NCBI GenBank assembly: GCA_002104895.1
Contig: MCFG01000043.1
Span: 196,001-260,000, forward strand
Length of the DNA stretch: 64,000 bases
Reading direction: 5' to 3'
Source: Anaeromyces robustus
Lineage: Eukaryota; Neocallimastigomycota; Neocallimastigomycetes; Neocallimastigales; Neocallimastigaceae
How positions within the stretch are numbered: position 1 is the stretch's first letter; each line of letters starts with the position of its first letter. A program made the translations under genes and the position numbers. A model generated the notes under the pieces. It was not told where the DNA came from, did not search any database, and was given only the letters and a program-made list of their open reading frames with translations. This document shows positions 1-14,729 of the stretch, in pieces.

Positions 1-1391
1 TTTTAGCCTTTTACGTTTTGATAAATACATAGATTATTTGAGGAATAAGAAAATCTTTATTCAAACTTCATTAAAATTTTTTGATACAAATCTTATATAT
101 ATATTTATTCTGGTTTATTTATAGTATGTACAAACCAAAAATAAAAAAAACAATAGTTAATATAAAGAAAAAATTGTAAAAAATAAAGAATAAATAAGTT
201 ATATAAAGTAATATATATAATAAAAAAATGCCATTATTCTTTTATTTTATTTAATAATAAATATATTTTTATATTTTTTTTTATATATAATATTTTTTTT
301 TATTTTTATATGTTAAAATAAATATCTATTTTAAATTAGTAAATAAATATTTAATATTTAATATTTATATATAAAAATTAATTTTAATATTTATATTTTC
401 CTATTATGAAAACTTTTTAAAATACTTGCTGTTATATAATAAAATAAAATAAAGTAAAATAAAATATAAAATAAAACAAAAATAGATAAAAAGGGAAACG
501 GTCCTTTTTATATATAATATTATATTACATATTATGCTTTCTTTTTCCGTTTTCTTTATTTTTTTCCTTATTTAAAATATAAAAAAAAACTTAAAAAATT
601 GTTAAATTTGTTTATTATATTAATAATGAATTCATTCTAAGATAATAAGTTATTTACATAAATTATATAAAGTTTTGTAAATAATAATAATAAATAATTA
701 TTATTATTTATTTATTATTTTTGTAAAACGCATATTAAAATATCTTTTTTTTTCTTATTTAATAATAATTATTTAAATTATGTAATTAAATATTTTTATA
801 TTTAATATTTCCTTAGAATGAAATTTTTTATTGTCTTTTATTTTACCTATAATTTAAGTTATTAATTAATAATAATTTATAAATAAATTTTAACTACATA
901 TTCCATAATAAAAAAATAAGAAAATATTTTAATTATTAGCTATAAAAAATTATTAATTATAAAAAATTATTATTATTATAACAATAATAATAATAATAAT
1001 AATTAAATTTATATTATTATTTGATTGTAGTATTTGTTATTCAGTTAATCAGAAAAAAAAATGCAAAGAAAATTTAAATTAATGAAACATTTTAAATATG
1101 ATTTAATTAAATATTTTCTAATAAAAAAAATAACAAAAAAAAAAAAAAAAATGCTAAACGCATATTATTTCATTTAAGAATAGAATTCGAAACAAATTAA
1201 AATTAAAAATCAATTTTAGATATTTCATTTAGCATTAAGAAAGCTAAATATTAAACAAATTTAAGTTTCTTAATACTAAATATAATATTAAACTTAAAAA
1301 ATAAATAAATAAGATATAAAAAATAATATAATATTATATAATATAATATAATATAAATTATAAAAATATAATAATAATAATAATAATAATG

Positions 1392-1436
<45 letters not shown>

Positions 1437-2281
1437 TAATAATGATTATAATAAAATATTTAAAAATTTTAATTATTATAAAATTTTATGTTTAATAATT
1501 TTAGCTCTTTATTTTAGTAATTTTTTTTTCTGCAGAATTATTTCTTTTCAAAGTTTAATTATATTAAAAAATATTTAATTTATGTAGACAAAATTTTTTA
1601 AACTTTTTTATTTTTTTATAATAAGTCGGATGAAAAAGAAAAAACAAATTTAATATTAATTATTATATTAATATTTATATTATAGTATTAAATATTAAGT
1701 AATTTATAAAGAATACATATAAACAAATATTAAATAAATAAATACTTACATAAATGAATATGCAAAAAAAAAAAAAAAAATTAATAAATGAATTTATAAT
1801 AAAATAATAATATATTACTTTATTTAAAAAAAGTTATATATAATAAACAGAAAAACAAATTTATTTTCATATTTATTATTACTTTTTTTTTTTTGATTTA
1901 CTTATTATTAAGATAATAAGATTATGTAATTTAATTATTGTTTGAATTATACTATTAAAATTTTTAAATTATCATTATTCATATTGAATATTAAATAAAT
2001 CTTCATATATATTAGATAAAATAATGAACTTTTATTAAATAAATTTATAAAAAATTTTTTTTATATAAAAGAAATAAAAAAAGTTTTTTTTTTTTTATTT
2101 AATTTTTTTTTTAAATTTTAATAAATATATATATATTACCAATTTTTAATAAATAATATTTTTTATTTATTATTATAAAAGAATTATTAAAAAAAAATAT
2201 ATATATATATCTAAAAAGGAAAATTTTATTATCTTTAATAGAATTTTTCATTAAAAAATATAATTTTTTTAATTAAGAAAA
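1..2281. other. AT-only intergenic region
   Basis: No coding sequence is supported. The stretch is near-pure A/T with poly(A) and poly(T) runs. An imperfect (AAT)n tract lies at about 1369-1443. Its only open frame is a low-complexity Leu/Tyr translation on the minus strand, which I discount. The last few hundred bases should contain the promoter of the first CotH gene, but no specific element can be picked out of such biased sequence. Confidence 0.7.
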
Positions 2282-5032
2282 ATGCTTCTTAGATATTTAT
2301 TTCTATTTGCATTATTAGTAACAATAGCAGCTTCAAGAAGTGTTAAATTTTCTGTAGTTGCTTTTGGTAAATCTGTTAGTGTTAAGATTGGTAGTCAATC
2401 TTATTCATTAAAGAAGTATAGTTCTTATGCACCAGTTTATCAAGGTACTATTACTGTTGGTAATGCCGATGTTTCGTGAGTATTATTTATAATAATAATA
2501 ATATACTTTTTTTCTATATTTATTTTTTTCTTTTTTTTTATTATATAATTTATATTTTTCTTATAACTTTTATTTTGTGTTTTTTGTATTATTAATTTTG
2601 TTTTAAAATATTTATTTTGTTTATTTTCCTAATATGGATAATAATAAATTAAATTTAATCAGTATAAACAATTTTACTAATATCTAAAATATATAATTGT
2701 TAAATGAATTCTATATAATTAATAAATATATATTAATTCTTTTATTTACATTATTATTTAATATTATACAATCTATTAATAAAAAAATTTAAACAGATAT
2801 AAATATGTCGTAGATGGTATTTCTGAAATATTTACTCGTACCATCAGTAAAAGTTCTTCTACTACTCATAATGAATTTTTCGGAAGAAAATATACAATTA
2901 AAACTCTTCCACAATTTAAACAAGTTTATAAATGGACTAAATCAGTTGGTAAGGGTGAATTATTTGATGATTCTTATATTCCAACTGTTCATATTTATGG
3001 TTCCAAAAGTGAAAAAATATTCACTACCACTAAAGCTTCATCTGATAAATTAGAAGCTATTGTTTTCATTTTAAAAGACAGCATTTATACTTTTAAGGTA
3101 AATGAAAAAAAAAAAAAAGAAAATTTATATTAAATAAAATATCTTTATTTCAATAATTTAGAAAATATATATATGTATATAATAAAAATTATATACAATT
3201 TTTTATATAAATTATAGATAATTTTTATTTATTTATTTATTTTTTTTTTATTTTTTATTATTTTTTATTTTTTATTTTTTTTTTATATTTTATATATTTG
3301 TATATATATTAAATTTCCTTTTTAAAACTAAATTTTATTTATCTAATAAATTCATATTAATATCGTAATTTTTTTTAATATATTATCATAATAGGATATT
3401 CCATGTGACCCAAAAAACAAATATTGGGATAAAATGCAATTTAAAGTTAAATTAAATAATAATGGTATTGAAGGTCGTTATGTTTTAAAATTCCGTGATA
3501 ATAATGAAGATCCAACTTTCATGCGTCAAGATCTTTATGGTGATATTATGAATGCTCTTGGTTATCCAACCATTCAATCCATTAAAACAAGAGTTTATGT
3601 TAATGAAAAAGCAGTTGGTTATTATATTTTACAAGAAGAAGCTGCTAGTGAATCTTTCGTTCGTGCAACTTTCCATGGAGATGGTAATGGAAAATATTTA
3701 ATTAATGATCAAAAAAAATTAGGTCATCCATTAGATTGTAGTACTGGTGCTGATTTCTATTATACTGGTAATGATTTTTATGCTTTCCAAATTTATAATC
3801 GTGATCGTTATGATAAATCAAGAGTTAAAAAACTTTGTAAAGCTTTTGAAGATTTAAATGTTAAAAGTGATAGTGCTGTTGAAGCTTTTGAAAAAGAATG
3901 GTTTGATATTGATACTTTCTTTAAAGCAATTGCTATGCAATATCTTACTGGTCATTGGGATTCCTATTGGTTTTACTCAACTAATTTTGCTGTTTATGAT
4001 AATCCAACTGAATCTCATAATGGTAAATATAAATTCTATTTCATTTGTCAAGATTGGGATGGTACTTTCGGTTTAAATCTTGGTATGCCATATATGCGTT
4101 ATAAAGATTTTATGGATCGTTCCTACAAAGATTTTGTTAATATTGAATGGGGTCTTGATGACTATGATGCACCACATCGTTATGCTATTGATAAATTATT
4201 TTCAAATTCTAAACTTAAAGCTCGTTTTGAAAAAATTCTTAAAACCATTGTTTTAAATGTATTTAATCCTACTGAAATAAATAAAAGATTAGATGCTTTA
4301 GTGGAACGTCATCGTGAAGAAATTGCATGGAATTATGATACAATAAATAATCATCCACTTCGTAAAGCAGCTTCACCTCAAATAGGTTGGACTATGGATG
4401 ATTTTGAAACTAATATTAATAGTAGAGGTAGACGTGGAGCTAGTTATGGTATTAAAGAATTTGTTTATAAACGTGCTAAAACTATTAAAAAGGAATTTGG
4501 ATTAGATCTTGATTTAGGTTCAGGTAATTATTCTAGTGATGGTATAGTTATTTCAACTGATGGTAAATGTGGTAAAGATCATGGTAAATGTCCAGGTAAT
4601 CAATGTTGTTCCGTTTATGGTTATTGTGGTACTGGTAGTGATTATTGTAATAAATGTCAATCTGATTGGGGTTATTGTCCAAAAAGTCAATCTGAGGATT
4701 CTGCTTCTATTTCTTCTGAAAAAATTTCAGATGATGGTAAATGTGGTAAAAATTATGGTAAATGTCCAAGTGGAGAATGTTGTTCTAAATATGGTTATTG
4801 TGGTACTACTTCTGAATATTGTACTACAGGCTGTCAATCAGAATTTGGCAAATGTAATGCTAGTAGTAGTGAAAGATCTTTATCTAAAACTATTTCTACA
4901 AATGGTACTTGTGGTTCCGGTAAAGGTATATGCCCTGACAGTCAATGTTGTTCAAAATATGGCTACTGTGGTAAAGCTTCTGCTTATTGTGGTACTGGAT
5001 GTCAATCTGAATATGGTGTTTGTAAAAAATGA
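2282..5032 (+). CDS. Secreted CotH-kinase-like protein with three CBM18 chitin-binding modules (copy 1)
   Basis: Three exons: 2282-2475, 2797-3097 and 3395-5032 (stop TGA), giving 710 aa. Donors are GTGAGT and GTAAAT and phases are consistent. The N-terminus is a signal peptide (residues 1 to about 18, hydrophobic LFLFALLVTIAA). A CotH-like kinase fold follows: the basic strand motif EGRYVLKFRDNN (Lys about 197), a GDGNGKYLI loop, and the acidic CQDWDGTFG motif (Asp about 385 and 387), which resembles the metal-binding DWD of the spore-coat kinase family. Three chitin-binding type-1 (CBM18, hevein-like) modules follow at about 554-596, 612-653 and 667-710, each with the CCS.YGYCG core. Known for the family: CotH proteins are atypical secreted kinases, abundant in anaerobic gut fungi. 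Inferred: a cell-wall or extracellular protein tethered to chitin. No dockerin is seen. It is the tandem paralogue of the gene at 8919. Confidence 0.9.
3098..3394 (+). other. Intron 2 of CotH copy 1, absent from copy 2
   Basis: This AT-rich stretch with GTAAAT donor and ATAG acceptor separates the codons for DSIYTFK from those for DIPCDPKN. At the same place copy 2 reads straight through (about 9665-9690) with no interruption. The first intron is shared by both genes at exactly the same position (each first exon is 194 nt). The two paralogues therefore differ by one intron. Confidence 0.85.
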
Positions 5033-8000
5033 ATCTAAAGATTAAAATTATATATATATAAAAATATAAAAAAGTATAAATTAAATATGTATATTTTTAA
5101 ATATGTAATATATATATATTAATTTATATTTTTATATCAAGTTTGTAAATTTGTATATTTTATATTTTAAAAAAAAATATTTAAAAAAATTTGTGTATAT
5201 ATAGATATTATATATTATCATTTATTGTATATTTATTATATCATTATATCATTAATAATATATATTTTATTATTTATATGTAGAAATATATTTATTCTTA
5301 TCAATACAAAATATACATATTTAGCAAATATATTTTAAAAATAGCATTTATATACATATTTATGTAAATAACTAAAAAAAAAATTATTTATTATTATCCT
5401 TCATATCTTCATATCTTATCCATATATCCATTTTAATAAAAAATATAACATTCAAAAAAATTTTTTTATTAAAAAAAAATAATTTATTCTAGAATTCTAT
5501 AATATAAATTTTTTTTTTTATTTACCAAAAAAAAAAAAAAAAAAAACATATATATATTTAGTTTGTACTTTTAATATGTATAATATTTTGTACTTTTTTT
5601 TTTAGATATATTTTTATTTATATATTTATTTATTATTTTTTCTGTACTCAAAAATTAAATTGATCATAATCACAAAAATTTTTAATTTAGTTATTGTTAT
5701 TTAATTAATTAAAAATTGCTATAAAAAAAAACTGTTATAATAAATATATTGTTAATTTATAATATAATATAATATAATATAATAATGGAATAATATATAA
5801 CATATATGATAATATTTTTGATAAGATTATCATAAATAAATATTTATACTATGATAAAAATATAAATATACAAGAAAAATATATATACCAATTACTAAAA
5901 AATTAAAAATTACATTTATTTTCTATACTAAATAAAGAACTTTTAAAAAGTTTATTTCATTTTTTATAATTTTATTAGATAAATATAATATTTAGCCAAC
6001 TAATTATTACACAAATATCTAGCTATATATATATATGAAATATTTTTTAATGTTAATTAGAATATCAAATAATACAATTTTTTTTAAATGTATATAGATA
6101 TTATGGACATTTTTATTTTAGCTTTTTTATATATATAGTATTAATAGTATTAATGACTTTATTAAATCTTAAAATGCACTATATAATATAATAATTATTT
6201 ATTTTAAGAATAATAAATACTTCAATGATAAAATAATCCTGTTATTAAATGTAATAACAATAAAACATGATTAATTGATAAAATAATTTATTAATACAAA
6301 ATTAATAAAATAAATAAATAAAAAAGTAAAAAAATCAACTTTAATAAAATAATAATATTTAAAGTTTCTATAATTATTTAATTTATATAACATAGGAAAA
6401 AGGTAATAAAATAAAATAATAAATAAAATTAAAATGATAAAAATTATTAAATAATAAATAATAATAAATAATAATAAATAATAATAAATAATAAAAATTA
6501 AAAAAAATTAATGATTAAATAGTAAATAATGATATTTATATTATTATTTATTATATATAAAACATTTCAATTACCGTGTTAAAAAGTTAAAACTTTTTTC
6601 TAATTGTGAATTTTTAAGGTATATGTAAATAATTATTATACATTTTAAAATTAAATAAAATTAATTATATACCATTAATACTATTAAGTTAAAATAAAAA
6701 ATGTCTATAATATCTATCTACATTTGAGAAAAAAAGAAAAATATTAAATTATCGGAAATTAATGTATATAAATCTATTAAATATATTTTAAATTTCTTAT
6801 TGAATAATTATATCTACTTTAATTATTATTAATAAAATTTTTAATTATATAAAATTTTTCTTTGCTTTTTATAATTTTAATAGTAATAAAAGTAAAAATT
6901 GATGTTTTTTTTTTATTTTTATGTTTTTAAATATATTATTTGTTTATTTAGTAAAATTTTGTTTAAGAAATCTATTTAATAATATACTAAATAATATATA
7001 TTTATAATATAAATATAACAATTATTTATATATAACTTTTATATATATACTATAGTATTATTTTTTTATTATCAATATTTAAATTTTAATATTCTCATTT
7101 TGAAACTTTTGACAGTTTTAATTAAATATATAAAATGAAATAAAGTAAAATAATATATTTAATATTGTAAAAAGTATTATAAAATACATGAAAAAACAAT
7201 TTTATAACAATATAATTATATATTAAAATTATTATTTTATAATAATTAAAGTTATGTAATAAATAAATTATAGTCAATAAAAATAATTTTTATTAATAAA
7301 TAAAGTTTATCAATTTTATCAATTAAATTTATTTTTATTAGTTTTAAACTATTTTTTATTAATAAATAAAGTTATTTTGTTTTAATTAGTTTAATGGTTA
7401 ATATTATTTTTTTATATTAAAATTATAAAAAAATATATTGATGTTTGTGCTACGTGATACTAAATTAGAGAGAAAAATTTTAAATTGATAATGAGCCAAG
7501 CAATTCTTTAGCACTCTAAATATTAGTTTAATAGTTTTTATATTGATTTAAATTTCGTAAAAATTTATTATATAAATAAAATTATAAAATAAAATTATAA
7601 AATAAAATTATAAAATATTATAAATTTTATTTATTAATATATATTATAAATTAATAAATATTTCTATTAGGTAATTTTTTTTTTTTAATGTTTCATTATT
7701 ATTTTGATAAATTATTTTTTTTCAAAATTCACTTTAAATTTAATAATATATATTATTTAATTTATATATTTAATATATTGGATTGTAATACATGAATATA
7801 TTAAATTAATTTAAAATGACTTTAAAATGACATATAATAATTTATATTAAAAAAAAAAAAAAAAAAAACCAGGCATCATCGCTTTATAATATTACATAAT
7901 ATTAACATTATTATTTTTGATATTATTAAAAAAAAAAAAAAAAATTAAATAAATAATCATTTTTATTATGAAATAATATGAATGGTTATGTATTTTCCTT

Positions 8001-8918
8001 TTATTTTTGATTTTTTGTCCTTTTTTATCCTATTTCTTATTTTTTCATTTTTTATATCATCAAAATATTTATAATATTGTAATGACATAATTATAAATAT
8101 ATTATATAGTTATATAGATTAAATAAAACCATGAAATAAAAAAAAAAAAAAACTCTTTTGTTTTTTTCTATTTACAATTTATTATTTATTAATATGGATT
8201 ACCAATAAAAAAAATTATCTTCAATTTTCATAATAAATTTTCATAATAAATAAGTTAATTATTCTAAAACAATAAATACAAAATATTTATTAAAATTTTA
8301 ATCTCATGAAATTTTATTGAATGATAATAAATAATCACCTTTTTTATTAATTAATTTAAAAATTCATTTTTTTAAAGTTTTAAAAATGAAAATCTTATCC
8401 AAATATATTAAAATAAATTAAATAATAATAATGAATAATAATATAATAATTATAAATCAATATTATTCTAATTTAAATACAATATTTATTCATAATAACT
8501 AGATGATACCATATTTATTATAATAATGATATGTTTAATTTAATTAAATTAAAAATATTGTTATTTTAATACTTATATTCATTTTAGTATAAATATAAAA
8601 TGAATTACCTCTTTTTTATTGAATTTTTTTAATTTTTTTTTCTTTAATATTTTGTACTTTAAATATTAATAGAAAAAAAAATATTAAAAGTTACAAAATA
8701 TATATATATATATATAAAAAAAAAGAAAAAAAATAATAAGAAAAAAAAATTAAAAAAAAATAAAAAAATAATAAAATAAAATAATAAAAAATAATAATAA
8801 AAATAATAAAAATTAATAAAAAAAAAAAAAAAAAAGTAAATAAATAAATAAATAAATAAATAAACAAATAATAAAGCCCATAGAATATAGATTATATTTA
8901 AATAATAATATATTAAAA
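5033..8918. other. 3.9-kb AT-rich spacer between the two CotH genes
   Basis: No gene was found on either strand. The sequence is A/T homopolymer and dinucleotide-rich. One short patch of higher complexity lies at about 7440-7530; its minus strand stays open for about 28 codons with no recognised similarity. The last 250 bases before the second CotH gene are poly(A)/(AAAT)n-rich. Confidence 0.7.
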
Positions 8919-11414
8919 ATGTACAAGAATTTATTATTGATTATTGCTTTTATCGCTTTAGCTACTGCTAGAAGTGTTAAATTTTCCCTTATTGCTCCAG
9001 GAGCAACTAGTGTTTCTGTTAAAATTGGTTCAACAAGTTACCAATTAAAAAAAGCTAGTGAATATGCTCAAATTTACCAATCGACTATTACTGTTGATGA
9101 CGCTGCTATATCGTATGTTTTTTTAAAAAAAATTATATATTATATTTATTAAAATTAAATTAAAAAATAATGTATATATATAAAATAGATATTTAAATTA
9201 AATTTATAAAGAATAATAAAGAATGTAAAAATTAATAATGAAAAAAAAAAAAAAAAAAAAAAGGACTACTCATATAAAAAAATGATTAAAACAATATGAA
9301 TTAATCAATTATTATTAATTTTTTTTTTTAATTTTTTTTATTATAATTATATTATATCTATAAAAAGATACACTTACTATGTAAACAATAAAGCTGAAGC
9401 TTTTTCACGTAAATTAGAAAAAGGTGTTACAACAACTCATAATGAATTCTTTGGAAGAAAAGATACTGTAAAAACTTTACCACAATTTAAACAAGTTTAC
9501 AGTAAATGGTCCAAATCTGTTGGAAAAGGTGAATTATTTGATGATTCTTATATTCCAACTGTTTACATTTACGGTACTAAGAGTGAAACAATGTTTACTG
9601 CTAAGGACCCAAAATCTAGTTATTTAGAAAGAGTTGTTTTTATATTAAAGGATAGTATTTATACTTTTAAGAATGCTGAAGGTTATCCAAAAAATAAGGA
9701 ATGGAATAAATTCCAATTTAGAGTTGTATTAAATAAGGGTGGTATTGAAGGTCGTTATGTTTTAAAATTCCGTGATAATAATGAAGATCCAACTTTCATG
9801 CGTCAAGATCTTTATGGTGATATTATGAATGCTCTTGGTTATCCAACCATTCAATCCATTAAAACTAGAGTTTACGTTAATGATAAAGCTGTTGGTTACT
9901 ATATTTTACAAGAACAAGCTGCTAGTGAATCTTTCGTTCGTTCTGCTTTCCATGGTGATGGTAATGGTAAATATTTAATTGATGATTTCAATAAATTAGG
10001 TTACCCATTAGATTGTAGTACCGGTGCTGATTTCTATTACACTGGCAATGATTTCAGTTCATTCTTATATAATAATAAAACTCGTACTGTTGATAAAACT
10101 CAAATTAAAAAACTTGCTAAACAATTTGAAAGTTTAAATGTTAATAATACATCTCAACTTAAAACTTTTGAACAACAATGGTTCGATATTGATTCCTTTT
10201 TCAAAGCAATTGCTATGCAATATCTTACTGGTCATTGGGATTCTTATTGGTTTTACTCAACTAACTTTGCTGTTTATGATAACCCATCTGAAAATCACAA
10301 AACCTACTTCATTTGTCAAGATTGGGATGGTACATTCGGTTTAAATATTGGTACTGAATATTTACGTTATGATGATTACATGAGTCGTTCATATAAAGAC
10401 TATGTTAACATTGAATGGGGTCTTGATGAATATGATGCTCCTCATCGTTATGCTATAGATAAATTATTATCTAATGCTACACTTAAAGCTCGTTTCGAAA
10501 CCATTCTTAAAAATATTGTCTTAAATATTTTCAACCCAGTCGCTATTAGTAAAAGATTAGATGCTTTAGTTGAACGTCATCGTGATGAAATTGCATGGAA
10601 TTACGATACTATCAATAATCACCCACTTCGTAAGAGTGGTAAAACACAATTAGGTTGGACTATGGATGATTTTGAAACTAATATTGAAGGTCCATCTAGA
10701 CATGGTGCTAGTTATGGTATTAAGGAATTTGTTTACATTCGTGCTAAAAATATTAAAAAAGAATTTGGATTAAACCTTGATTTAGGTTCTGAAGTTTATG
10801 AATATACACATGATGGTAGATGTGGTCCAGGTTACGGTAGATGTCCAGATAAAGAATGTTGTTCTCCATATGGTTACTGTGGAAAAGAAACAGCCCACTG
10901 TACTAATTGTCAATTAGGATATGGTTATTGTCCAGGTGGTAGTAAAACTACAACTACTACTAAGAAAACTACAACAACAACTACTAAGAAGACTACAACA
11001 ACTACTAAAAAGACTACAACTACTACTAAGAAAACTACAACTACTAAGAAGACTACAACAACTACTAAAAAGACTACAACTACTACTAAGAAGATTACCA
11101 CAACTAAGACCTCACTTCCAACTAGTAGTGATGGATCTTGTGGTGCTGGTAAGGGTTCATGTCCAGCTGGTCAATGTTGTTCTCAATATGGTTACTGTGG
11201 TACAACTTCTGATTACTGTGGTACTGGTTGTCAAAAAGCTTATGGTTCATGTGGAACTTCTAGTGGATCAGGTAATACTAATCAAGGAAATTGTGGTGCT
11301 GGTAAGGGTTCCTGTCCATCTGGTCAATGTTGTTCTCAATATAATTATTGTGGTACATCTGCTGCACACTGTGGTGCCGGTTGCCAATCATTATATGGTA
11401 GATGTGGAGCATAA
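8919..11414 (+). CDS. Secreted CotH-kinase-like protein with three CBM18 modules and a Thr/Lys linker (copy 2)
   Basis: Two exons: 8919-9112 and 9368-11414 (stop TAA), 746 aa, with one GTATGT...AG intron at the same position as intron 1 of copy 1. There is a signal peptide of about 17 residues. The mature start RSVKFS and the CotH body (EGRYVLKFRDNN, GDGNGKYLI, CQDWDGTFG) are nearly identical to copy 1. The first CBM18 (about 547-589) is separated from the second and third (about 653-694 and 706-746) by a repetitive Thr-rich/Lys linker at about 592-645, likely O-glycosylated. Copy 1 has only short Ser-rich spacers there. It is missing the second intron of copy 1. Known: CBM18 binds chitin. 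Inferred: same extracellular role as copy 1, with chitin-binding modules spaced further apart. Confidence 0.9.
10936..11118 (+). repeat. In-frame Thr/Lys codon repeat (CBM linker)
   Basis: Tandem ACT/ACA codons punctuated by AAGAAA or AAGACT. They encode blocks of four to six Thr separated by Lys-Lys between the first and second CBM18 of CotH copy 2. The repeat is coding and frame-preserving, so copy number can change linker length without breaking the gene. Confidence 0.85.
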
Positions 11415-13121
<1,707 letters not shown>

Positions 13122-14189
13122 TTAAAGAATCCAATTTATAAAAATTATAAATATGAAACTAACAAAATAGGTATATAAAGATTTTTTTTTAAATGATGTA
13201 ACACTATTTATACAAACATTTAATTCATGAGAATGATTTATAATTTGTAAATAATCATCTTTATTTAAATCAGTAATTTTATCAATTAATTTAGTATAAT
13301 GAGATATAGCTATTTTTCCACAATCACTACAGAAAAACTCATGTAAAAGTTTTTTATTATTACCAATTTGTTTATATTTATCATAACACCATTCATCATC
13401 TGATTTACCACATACAAAACTAAAAGGTAACCCAATTTGATGAATTGTTTTTAAATATGGTTGATCTAATATTTCCGTTTCATCATCATTTATGGTATTC
13501 CTATTAATTTTATGATAACAATTAGGAATTTTTTTTATTAAATCTTCTGGACATTTCCCATTATCATGACACTGACTTTCAGCATCTCTTATTGAAACAG
13601 CAATAGCACATTCACCAAATTCTGGTAAATTACAATAGGAATCATCTTCATCTTCAGGATGACAATAATTTTTATATTTTAATATTTCTTTTAATTGTTT
13701 ATATTCTTCAGTATTTTTATTTTTATCGGTCATTTTTTCAAATAATTCATTATATTTTAATAAAATACTTTGACCACATTCACTACAATAAAATTCTTTC
13801 AAAAGTTCATCATTATCTTTTGCTTTTTTATATAAATCAAAACACCATTCATAGTTTTTTTTTAAACATACAAAACTAAAAGATGGTCCAACTTTTTTAA
13901 CATTATTATAAAAATCTTTTAAAGATTCATCAATTTCATCAATACTTTTTGTATATGTCTCAACAAAAAGTTGATACATACTTTCTGTTTTATTATATGG
14001 ACATTTTCCTCCATCATTATTACATTGTTCTTCAGCTGAACTTGTTAATATAGATGTTGCACATTCATTAAAATAAATTAAATTTGAAGTTAATGAAGTT
14101 TCATTATCATCGGTGTTGACATCATTTTCAGCTTTTACATAAATAATTATATATATTATATATAAAATAAATATAAATAATATTTTCAT
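13122..14189 (-). CDS. Secreted cysteine-rich protein, two-domain member of local family
   Basis: Single exon, 355 aa. The signal peptide covers about residues 1-20 and the C-terminus is hydrophobic (last ~20 residues), which suggests a membrane or GPI-like anchor. It contains two copies of the domain found singly in the three genes upstream on this strand: about 35-165 and about 186-315. Shared landmarks are SSAEEQC or DAESQC, GKCP, FSFVC.K, WC.D.Y, and an F.CS.CGK/Q.I pair. Copy 1 carries an extra residue in NDGGKCP. I do not recognise the family. Inferred: a disulphide-bonded surface or secreted protein. Internal duplication plus neighbouring single-domain genes indicates local tandem duplication. 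Confidence 0.8.
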   Translation of the reverse strand: MKILFIFILYIIYIIIYVKAENDVNTDDNETSLTSNLIYFNECATSILTSSAEEQCNNDGGKCPYNKTESMYQLFVETYTKSIDEIDESLKDFYNNVKKVGPSFSFVCLKKNYEWCFDLYKKAKDNDELLKEFYCSECGQSILLKYNELFEKMTDKNKNTEEYKQLKEILKYKNYCHPEDEDDSYCNLPEFGECAIAVSIRDAESQCHDNGKCPEDLIKKIPNCYHKINRNTINDDETEILDQPYLKTIHQIGLPFSFVCGKSDDEWCYDKYKQIGNNKKLLHEFFCSDCGKIAISHYTKLIDKITDLNKDDYLQIINHSHELNVCINSVTSFKKKSLYTYFVSFIFIIFINWIL

Positions 14190-14673
14190 TTTTTTTTTAT
14201 TTCAATATATATATATTATAATATTATATACATATAAAATAGTAATTTTTTATTTATTTAATAACAAAATATTAGCAACATGAATATGTAAAATAATATA
14301 TATAATTTTTATATTAATTTTTTAAGATTAATAATAATGATAATATTAAAATATTATTTTTTAAAGTTTTTTTTTTTAATGATTTTTCTTAAAATCAAAA
14401 TATATTAAAACTACAAGTTTAATTCATATATATTTTTCCTTATAATATTTTCTTAGTTATAAAATATTGGAATTATATCAATTAAACTTTGTAAATAATT
14501 TTAACTATGTTTAGTATTAAAAATATTAATAATTATAATATATACAATTTAAATATTAAAAATGACAAACATTATATAGTTTACCATATTTCATGTAAAA
14601 TCCAAAAATAATAATACAAGATGAAAAAAAAAAAATTTTTTTAATTAAAAATATTATATATATTTATTTAGGA

Positions 14674-14729
14674 ATTTAGTTACATCCTCAAGAAGGGTTG
14701 CCTTACCCTTCTTGAGGATGTAACTAAAT
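14674..14729. repeat. Perfect 25-bp inverted repeat with 6-nt loop
   Basis: The left arm (14674-14698) and right arm (14705-14729) are exact reverse complements, separated by TGCCTT. The arm core is CATCCTCAAGAAGGGT. Such a long GC-containing perfect palindrome is unexpected in this AT-rich sequence. It would form a strong hairpin in DNA or RNA. Confidence 0.95.

Noticed and set aside
4560-5045. Overlapping Val/Asn-rich frame inside the CBM18 region of CotH copy 1
   Set aside because: It is a shifted-frame shadow of the real CotH coding sequence; the same applies to 10921-11445 and 45705-46067.
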